A DNA stretch of 9,906 bases from Sandaracinaceae bacterium. Lineage in GTDB: Bacteria > Myxococcota_A > Polyangia > Polyangiales > JAFGIB01. The notes below the pieces were generated by a model. It saw only the letters and a list, made by a program, of their open reading frames with translations. It was not told the origin of the DNA and searched no databases. The DNA is taken from assembly GCA_017881145.1 (NCBI GenBank), contig JADGRG010000054.1, positions 1 through 9,906 of the forward strand, written 5' to 3'. Shown here piece after piece: positions 4,888-9,906 of this stretch. Both the position numbers and the translations under genes were made by a program. Numbering within the stretch: position 1 is the first letter of the stretch; each line of letters starts with the position of its first letter.

Positions 4888-6750
4888 TTGGCCCAAGATC
4901 AAAAGGCTCACCAAGCTCACCAAGCTCACAGGACCGGCAAGACGGTTCGCATCGGCTGCGCGGCGGGCTTCTGGGGTGACACCGAGACCGCGGCTCCTCA
5001 GCTCTTGTGCGGCGGGTCGCTCGACTATCTGGTCTTCGATTACCTCGCCGAGATCACCATGTCCATCATGGCCGGCGCGCGGCTGCGCGATCCCGCCACC
5101 GGCTATGCCACGGACTTCGTCTCGCGGGTGATGCGGCAGTGGATGGCCGAAGCTCTGACCTCGCACGTGCGCATCGTGACCAATGCCGGCGGAGTCAATC
5201 CTTTGGCCTGTCGCGATGCGCTCTCTGTGCTCGCCAAGGAGCTGGGACTCGCTCCGAAGATCGCGGTGGTGCTCGGCGACGATCTCCTGCCCATGAAGGA
5301 GGAGCTTGACAAGCAAGGTGTGCGTGAGATGTACAGCGGCGCTGCGCTGCCGGGCTTTCTGCTCAGCGCCAACGCTTACTTCGGCGCCAAGCCCATCGTG
5401 GATGCGCTCGCGGGCGGCGCCGATATCGTGATCACCGGCCGCGTCGTAGACAGCGCGCTGGTGCTCGGGCCCCTGGTCCACGAACACGGCTGGCGCTTCG
5501 ACGACTTCGATCGCTTGGCTGCGGGCAGTCTGGCTGGACACATCATCGAGTGCGGCGCGCAGTGCACGGGTGGCCTCTTCACGGACTGGGAGTTGGTGCC
5601 CGGCTACGAGAACATGGGCTACCCGATCATCGAGTGCGAAGCTGATGGCGGCTTCGTGCTCGAGAAGCCTGCTGCGACTGGAGGCCTCGTCACGCCCGCC
5701 GTCGTCTACGAGCAGCTTGTCTACGAGATCGGCGATCCGCAGGCTTACGTGTTGCCTGACGTGGTCTGCGACTTCTCGCGGGTGCACGCGGAACAAGTGG
5801 GTGAGAACCGCGTGCGCGTAGCGGGGGCCAAGGGTCGGGCGCCGACCGAGACCTATAAGGTCAGTGCGACGTACCTGGACGGCTTCAAGCTGGACGTCGG
5901 CATCTTGCTGGCGGGAGAAGATGCGCCACGCAAAGCTCTTCGCGTCGCGCAAGCCTTGCTCGCCAAGATCGAGAAGCTGGTCACCGCGCGCGGGCTTGGA
6001 CCGTTTCGGGCCACCCAGGTCGATGTGCTCGGCGCGGAATCGACCTACGGGCCGCATGCACGAGCCGGAAGCACGCGGGAAGTGGTGGTGCGGATCGCCG
6101 CCAGTCACAACGACCGCGATGCGCTCAAGCTCTTGCTGCGCGAGCTGCCGCAGGCTGGCACCAGCATGGCGCCAGGCTTCGCCTCCGTCATCGGCGGCCG
6201 TCCGCAGCCGATCCCCATGGTGAAGCTCTTCTCGTTTCTGATCGACAAATCGCGAGTGCAGGCCGAGCTCATCGTCGACGCCGAGCGCAAGCTGGTGGAG
6301 CCCGCCGCCGTGGGCTGCGCAGCGCTTGCTCCTGCCGCAGCTTTTGCCCCGGTGTATCCGGTGATCGAGAGCGCCTATAGCGTGCCGCTGATCGCGCTCG
6401 CTCACGGACGCAGCGGCGACAAAGGCAATCACTCCAACATCGGCATCGTGGCGCGCGAGCCTCGCTTTGCGCCCTTCATCGCCGCCTCGCTCAGCGCTGA
6501 GGCGGTAGCGGCTTACCTCGCTCATCTCCTCGATCCCCAGCAGGGTCGCGTGTCGCGCTACGAGCTACCGGGCGCGCACGCCTGGAACTTCCTGCTCGAA
6601 AATGCGCTCGGTGGTGGTGGCATCGCGTCGCTGCGCGCGGATCCTCAAGGCAAAGCACACGCGCAACAGCTCCTGGCTTTCGAGGTTCCGGTGCCGAAAG
6701 AGATCTACGATGAAATCAAAACGCGCAGCTCCCAGACGAGGGCCCGATGA
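4888..6750 (+). CDS. atuA: AtuA-family (acyclic terpene utilisation) protein, two-domain form
   Basis: The 620-residue protein of the AtuA family has a large N-terminal domain (about 18-470; KTVRIGCAAGFWGD at 18-31, then DYLAEITMSIMAGAR, VTNAGGVNPLACRDAL, GADIVITGRVVDSAL, ECGAQCTGG). It also has a fused C-terminal AtuA-like domain (about 495-600) with LAHGRSGDKGNHSNIG starting near 504. In Pseudomonas atuA is part of the citronellol/geraniol operon; the protein's reaction is, to my knowledge, not established. The start is uncertain: family alignment begins at Lys18, and no ATG or GTG is in frame nearby. The TTG at 4888 is preceded by GAAGGG at suitable spacing and is chosen. The open frame running back to 4402 is antisense to the regulator and is discarded. 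The stop overlaps the next start (ATGA). Placement beside a carboxylase and crotonase suggests action on the carboxylated acyl-CoA or a product of it. Confidence 0.9.
   Translation: MAQDQKAHQAHQAHRTGKTVRIGCAAGFWGDTETAAPQLLCGGSLDYLVFDYLAEITMSIMAGARLRDPATGYATDFVSRVMRQWMAEALTSHVRIVTNAGGVNPLACRDALSVLAKELGLAPKIAVVLGDDLLPMKEELDKQGVREMYSGAALPGFLLSANAYFGAKPIVDALAGGADIVITGRVVDSALVLGPLVHEHGWRFDDFDRLAAGSLAGHIIECGAQCTGGLFTDWELVPGYENMGYPIIECEADGGFVLEKPAATGGLVTPAVVYEQLVYEIGDPQAYVLPDVVCDFSRVHAEQVGENRVRVAGAKGRAPTETYKVSATYLDGFKLDVGILLAGEDAPRKALRVAQALLAKIEKLVTARGLGPFRATQVDVLGAESTYGPHARAGSTREVVVRIAASHNDRDALKLLLRELPQAGTSMAPGFASVIGGRPQPIPMVKLFSFLIDKSRVQAELIVDAERKLVEPAAVGCAALAPAAAFAPVYPVIESAYSVPLIALAHGRSGDKGNHSNIGIVAREPRFAPFIAASLSAEAVAAYLAHLLDPQQGRVSRYELPGAHAWNFLLENALGGGGIASLRADPQGKAHAQQLLAFEVPVPKEIYDEIKTRSSQTRAR
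4906..4929 (+). repeat. 9-bp tandem repeat at the start of the AtuA-like gene
   Basis: Unit GCTCACCAA, present 2.7 times without mismatch (4906-4914, 4915-4923, 4924-4929). In frame it encodes AHQAHQAH, just before the conserved start of the AtuA domain. Each unit junction recreates CCAAGC (4911-4916, 4920-4925), the arm sequence of the two operators. Confidence 0.65.
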
Positions 6751-7559
6751 CGAGCCAACCCGAAGTCACGACCTTACTCACCTCGCTAGCCGACGGTGTG
6801 CTCTCGGTCACACTCAACCGCCCTGACAGACGCAACGCTCTGTCGCCACGCATGATCGACGAGCTGATCGCGGTGTTCACGTCGGTCGCAGGAAAGGCGC
6901 AGGTGCAAGCCATCGTGCTGCGTGGAGCTGGCGGGAGTTTCTGCGCAGGCGCGGACATCAAGGAGATGAGCGCAGCGGCTGCGGCAGCACCGGTCGCCGA
7001 CCCGAAGGCGGCGATCGCTCGCAACAATCGGCGCTACGGTGAGCTGGTCTGCGCGGTGCAAGCCGCGACGCAGCCGGTCGTGGCGGTGATCGAAGGCGTC
7101 GTTCTCGGCGGCGGCATAGGCCTGGTCTGTGCATCCGACATCGCACTCTGTCTCGGGGATTCGCGCTTCGGGTTGCCGGAGACAGGCCTCGGCTTGATTC
7201 CCGCGCAGATCGCGCCCTTCGTGGTGCAGCGTATTGGTCTCACCCAAGCGCGCCGGCTGATGCTGACCGGCGCACGTTTCGACGGCACAGAAGCTGCCCG
7301 CATCGGCCTTACACACCAAGTCTGCGCCGACGTGTCCGCGCTCGAAGCTGCGCTCGCGGGCGTGCTTGCGCAGATCCGTCGCTGTGCGCCAGGAGCCAAC
7401 GCCGCAACCAAGCGCCTGCTCTTCGCGACGCTCGGGCGTGATCTCGGGGGCGTGCTCGACGAGGCCTCGCAGGTCTTTGCCGAGGCCTCGCTCAGCGAGG
7501 AAGCACGCGAAGGAACCATGGCGTTCCTGCAGAAGCGTTTGCCGAAGTGGGCGAGCTGA
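6747..7559 (+). CDS. Enoyl-CoA hydratase/isomerase family protein, LiuC/AtuE-like
   Basis: The 270-residue crotonase-fold protein probably hydrates a 3-substituted glutaconyl-CoA, as methylglutaconyl-CoA hydratase (LiuC) and isohexenylglutaconyl-CoA hydratase (AtuE) do. LNRPDRRNAL (23-32) and SFCAGADIKEM (64-74) form the CoA pocket and first oxyanion-hole strand; EGVVLGGGIGLVCASD (116-131) gives the second. LGLIPAQIAPFV (148-159) resembles the LGLIPAVISPYV stretch I associate with LiuC/AtuE proteins. Of the two catalytic glutamates of rat enoyl-CoA hydratase, Glu164 is kept (Glu145 in FGLPE), while Glu144 is replaced by Gly125 in GGGIG, a change I recall as usual in this subgroup. The ATG overlaps the upstream TGA by 4 nt with a GAGGG site before it, so it is translationally coupled. 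Assignment to a specific hydratase is by similarity and context only. Confidence 0.92.
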   Translation: MTSQPEVTTLLTSLADGVLSVTLNRPDRRNALSPRMIDELIAVFTSVAGKAQVQAIVLRGAGGSFCAGADIKEMSAAAAAAPVADPKAAIARNNRRYGELVCAVQAATQPVVAVIEGVVLGGGIGLVCASDIALCLGDSRFGLPETGLGLIPAQIAPFVVQRIGLTQARRLMLTGARFDGTEAARIGLTHQVCADVSALEAALAGVLAQIRRCAPGANAATKRLLFATLGRDLGGVLDEASQVFAEASLSEEAREGTMAFLQKRLPKWAS

Positions 7560-9539
7560 ATGCCGCAACTGCGCAACATTCTCGTCGCCAATCGTGGTGA
7601 GATTGCGTTACGCATCATGCGCACGCTGCGCTCGCGCGGCTATCGAACGACCGCCATCTACAGTGAGGCCGATGCGGATGCACCACACGTAGCGTTCGCG
7701 GACGTTGCCGTGCTGGTCGGCCCCGCGCCGGTGGGCGCGTCCTATCTGAACATCGAGCGCGTCGTGGCCGCAGCTCTCGCCAGCGGTGCCGACGCGGTGC
7801 ACCCGGGCTACGGGCTCCTGTCCGAGAATGCTGTGTTCGCCCGCGCCTGTGCGCAGGCCGGTCTTACCTTCATCGGGCCGAGCCCCGAGACCATCGAGGG
7901 CATGGGCAACAAGCGCCGGGCGCGCATCGCCATGCAGGCGGCCGGGGTGCGCTGCGTGCCCGGCTACGACGGCGAAGCGCAGAGCGACGAGGTCCTCATC
8001 CACGAAGCGCGCAAGCTCGGCTTCCCGATCATGGTCAAGGCTGCTGCTGGCGGCGGCGGACGCGGCATGCGCCGGGTCAGCGCTGAAACGGAGCTCGCGG
8101 AGAGTCTCGCTCGTGCTCATTCGGAAGCCGACAAGGCTTTCGGCGACGGGCGGCTGATCTTGGAGCGCGTGATCGAGGGCGCTCGGCACGTCGAAGTTCA
8201 AGTCGTTTCCGACAGCCACGGGCAGGTGATCCACCTGGGTGAGCGTGACTGCTCGGTGCAGCGCCGCTTCCAGAAGGTGATTGAAGAGGCCCCTTCACCA
8301 GCCGTGAACGCGGAGCTACGCCAGCGCATGGGCGAGGTGGCGGTGCTCGCGGCCCAGCGCTCGGGCTACATCGGCGTGGGCACGGTGGAGTTTCTGCTCG
8401 CGCCAGGTGGCGAGTTCTACTTTCTGGAGATGAACACGCGCCTTCAGGTCGAGCATCCAGTCACGGAGCTGGTGACGGGCCTCGATATCGTGGCGTTGCA
8501 GGTGGCCATCGCCGAGGGTGAAAAGCTTCAGCTCTGCCAGGCCGACGTCGTGCTGCGCGGTCACGCGATCGAAGCGCGGCTCTATGCCGAGGACCCGGAG
8601 CAGGGCTTCGTGCCCGCGACCGGCTCGATCCTACGGCTGACCCTGCCTGACGGTCACGACGTCCGCGTCGATCACGCGCTTGCCGAAGGACTTAGAGTCA
8701 CGTCGCATTACGATGCGATGCTGGCCAAGCTCAGTGCGCACGGCGCCAACCGTGACGAGGCCAAGCGAAAGCTCCTGCACGCGCTCGCCTCTCTGCGGGT
8801 GCTCGGTGTGCAGACCAACCAAGCCTTCTTGTGCAGCGTGCTCGAAGACCCGGTCTTTTCGGCCGGTCACGCCACTACGGAGCATCTGGACAAGACCTTC
8901 GTGCCTTCAGGTGGTGCTCCGCCTAGTCGGCAGACGCTGGTGGCGGCGGCCTTGATCTGCGCGGCCGGGGCGCATTGCCAGAGCGCATTCGCAGACGAGC
9001 TAGTCGGCTTTAGCAACTGTCAGGGCGTGAGCTGGCCGCTTCTGCTCGAACACGCTGGGAGAAACATCGCGCTGCGGGTGGAGCCCGAGAACCGCAACGG
9101 CGAAGTGCGCGTGCGCGTTGGCGAGTCGATGGTGTTGGTCAGAGTGGTGGAGTGCACCGAGCAGCGGTTGTCCTTCGTCCAAGATGGCTTGCGTACCCGG
9201 GTCGACTACGCGCTCGATGGCGATGTGCTCTGGCTGCACATGGATCGCGGCGCGTGGGTGTTTCGTGACATCACCTATGCGCCACCGCGATTGACCGTAG
9301 AGCAGGGTAGCGGCCGCGCACTGGCACCCATGGATGGTGCGGTGGTGGATGTGCCGGTGAAAGTGGGTGACGAGGTTAGCCGTGGGCAAACCCTGGCCGT
9401 GATCGAAGCCATGAAGCTCGAGCTGCGCGTGTGCGCAGACCTGGATGGCGTGGTGCAAGCGGTGCACGTCGTGCGTGGCGAGCAGGTCAGAGCACAGCAA
9501 GTGCTGGTCGAAGTGCGCGCTGCGCTGCAGGCGCAGTGA
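7560..9539 (+). CDS. Acyl-CoA carboxylase alpha subunit (biotin carboxylase plus biotin carboxyl carrier)
   Basis: The 659-residue subunit uses ATP and bicarbonate to carboxylate its own biotin and hands CO2 to the carboxyltransferase (2475-4115). The biotin carboxylase domain spans about 1-450: NILVANRGEIALRI (6-19), HPGYGLLSEN (81-90), ATP-grasp loop KAAAGGGGRGM (160-170), GERDCSVQRRFQK (227-239) and EMNTRLQVEHP (290-300). Residues matching E. coli AccC Lys238, Glu276, Glu288, Arg292 and Arg338 are present at 239, 277, 290, 294 and 340. A linker resembling the MCC/PCC bridging region (about 450-580) follows. The biotinyl domain (585-655) has biotin-accepting Lys619 in EAMKLEL, a variant of EAMKM. 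The ATG abuts the crotonase TGA with no gap, and only a weak ribosome binding site is visible. Length and domain order fit LiuD/AtuF/AccA2-type subunits. The substrate is set by the partner subunit. Confidence 0.95.
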   Translation: MPQLRNILVANRGEIALRIMRTLRSRGYRTTAIYSEADADAPHVAFADVAVLVGPAPVGASYLNIERVVAAALASGADAVHPGYGLLSENAVFARACAQAGLTFIGPSPETIEGMGNKRRARIAMQAAGVRCVPGYDGEAQSDEVLIHEARKLGFPIMVKAAAGGGGRGMRRVSAETELAESLARAHSEADKAFGDGRLILERVIEGARHVEVQVVSDSHGQVIHLGERDCSVQRRFQKVIEEAPSPAVNAELRQRMGEVAVLAAQRSGYIGVGTVEFLLAPGGEFYFLEMNTRLQVEHPVTELVTGLDIVALQVAIAEGEKLQLCQADVVLRGHAIEARLYAEDPEQGFVPATGSILRLTLPDGHDVRVDHALAEGLRVTSHYDAMLAKLSAHGANRDEAKRKLLHALASLRVLGVQTNQAFLCSVLEDPVFSAGHATTEHLDKTFVPSGGAPPSRQTLVAAALICAAGAHCQSAFADELVGFSNCQGVSWPLLLEHAGRNIALRVEPENRNGEVRVRVGESMVLVRVVECTEQRLSFVQDGLRTRVDYALDGDVLWLHMDRGAWVFRDITYAPPRLTVEQGSGRALAPMDGAVVDVPVKVGDEVSRGQTLAVIEAMKLELRVCADLDGVVQAVHVVRGEQVRAQQVLVEVRAALQAQ

Positions 9540-9788
9540 CGGTTGGGACAAGAGCGCATGACGGCAAAGACTAAACAGAGACGCCTGGACCGCGATCCAC
9601 ATCGCGATCCGCCCCCGCTTCCTGCGGTGCGTGCTCAGCTACAAATGTAGGCTCCGCGCGCTCCTCGAAACCGGGGGCGCCTCGCTCGTGTCTCACGCCC
9701 CATGCGTTCCTGTTTAGCGCACCTGCCTCCATGCCGGTCGCGAGCTTTAGGGTCGCGCTGCGGAGAGCTTTTGCGTAGGCTCTCGCGC
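9540..9788. other. Intergenic region between the carboxylase operon and the next gene
   Basis: These 249 bp hold no convincing gene; an 86-codon minus-strand frame at 9571-9831 has no recognisable domain and runs into the next gene. A perfect 6-bp stem with a CCAC loop lies at 9591-9606 (CGCGAT/ATCGCG), without a T-tract. A palindrome CTACA-AA-TGTAG lies at 9639-9650, the size of a small operator. GTAGGCTC followed by CGCGC occurs at 9647-9659 and again, with one extra base, at 9775-9788 just before the next ATG. Confidence 0.5.
9591..9606 (+). terminator. Weak hairpin after the rightward operon
   Basis: CGCGATCCACATCGCG, a 6-bp perfect stem with a 4-nt loop, 51 bp after the last operon stop codon. 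It lacks a following T-run, so it is at most a weak or Rho-assisted terminator. Confidence 0.2.
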
Positions 9789-9906
9789 ATGAGCCAGCTG
9801 ATGTTGATTCGTCACGGTCAGTCGGATGCATTCTCCGCCGACGGGGATCGCCTGACTGCGTTGGGAGAGCGTCAGGCGCAGCTTCTGGGAGAGCACTTCG
9901 TCGCGA
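9789..9906 (+). CDS. Histidine phosphatase family protein (partial, cut by right edge)
   Basis: The first 39 codons of a gene that runs off the window: MSQLMLIRHGQSDAFSADGD then RLTALGERQAQLLGEHFVA. LIRHGQSD is the RHG catalytic motif of the histidine phosphatase (phosphoglycerate mutase-like) superfamily, in which the histidine is phosphorylated during catalysis. LTALGERQAQLLGEHF matches the helix that follows in the family. No strong ribosome binding site precedes the ATG at 9789; a second in-frame ATG at 9801 would still keep the motif. The substrate cannot be inferred from this fragment. Family members are often found beside acyl-CoA dehydrogenase and aminoglycoside-phosphotransferase-like genes in proteobacteria (recollection), so it may belong to a further acyl-CoA gene set on the right. 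Confidence 0.85.
   Translation, partial: MSQLMLIRHGQSDAFSADGDRLTALGERQAQLLGEHFVA

Noticed and set aside
4861..6525. A 554-codon minus-strand open frame opposite the AtuA-like gene
   Set aside because: Histidine- and arginine-rich composition typical of a GC-rich antisense shadow; the plus-strand frame has clear AtuA motifs.
7405..7420. AACCAAGCGC inside the crotonase gene, matching the first 10 bases of the operators
   Set aside because: The second palindrome arm is missing (CTGCTC instead of TTGCTTGG) and it lies deep in a coding region; probably codon-driven chance.
6786..7568. A 260-codon minus-strand frame over the crotonase gene
   Set aside because: Shadow frame; the crotonase motifs are on the plus strand and the shadow has low-complexity His/Arg/Glu composition.
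8817..8830. AACCAAGC inside the biotin carboxylase gene
   Set aside because: Only one arm of the operator is present and no inverted partner is nearby.
9571..9831. An 86-codon minus-strand frame in the gap after the carboxylase
   Set aside because: No domain, no ribosome binding site, and it overlaps the start of the histidine-phosphatase gene.
1..9906. Search by eye for mobile elements, CRISPR arrays, tRNA or rRNA genes, and defence or toxin systems
   Set aside because: No transposase, terminal repeats, spaced repeat array, RNA gene or recognisable defence domain was seen; apart from the cut gene at the right edge, the genes belong to one catabolic locus and its regulator.

Overview
The window is GC-rich, densely packed bacterial DNA carrying a divergent acyl-CoA catabolism locus. 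No mobile element, tRNA, rRNA or CRISPR array was seen. Its gene families (acyl-CoA dehydrogenase pair, biotin-dependent acyl-CoA carboxylase, AtuA-like protein, crotonase, TetR regulator) suit a free-living, high-GC aerobic heterotroph such as a proteobacterium, myxobacterium-like lineage or actinobacterium. The sequence alone does not settle the phylum.

Layout: 1-71 is the tail end of the left intergenic space. A leftward operon is read from about 4806 down to 72: TetR-family regulator (4099-4806), acyl-CoA carboxylase carboxyltransferase subunit (2475-4115), acyl-CoA dehydrogenase with a helix-G catalytic glutamate (1250-2461) and a second acyl-CoA dehydrogenase without a recognisable catalytic base (72-1244). 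Each gene overlaps or nearly abuts the next. Positions 4807-4887 are a short divergent control region with two identical 19-bp palindromic operators 26 bp apart. A rightward operon follows: AtuA-like protein (4888-6750), enoyl-CoA hydratase/isomerase of the LiuC/AtuE type (6747-7559), and biotin carboxylase fused to biotin carboxyl carrier protein (7560-9539). After 249 bp without a convincing gene, a histidine-phosphatase-family gene starts at 9789 and runs off the right edge.

How the genes work together (inference from known pathways): the set parallels the liu (leucine/isovalerate) and atu (citronellol/geraniol) pathways of Pseudomonas. An acyl-CoA is desaturated by the dehydrogenase pair. 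The resulting 3-methyl-branched enoyl-CoA is carboxylated on the branch carbon by the two-subunit carboxylase. The glutaconyl-CoA-type product is then hydrated by the crotonase. The usual next enzyme, an HMG-CoA-type lyase, is absent from the window, and an AtuA-family protein of unestablished function is present instead. The dehydrogenases look like a FadE26/FadE27-type heteromer, a class known for bulky steroid side chains, so the substrate may be larger than isovaleryl-CoA. The carboxylase's two subunits lie on opposite arms of the locus, and the twin operators could switch both arms together. The most interesting points are this unassigned pathway, the dehydrogenase pair with a split active site, and a KstR2-like regulator facing a perfect KstR2-type motif.
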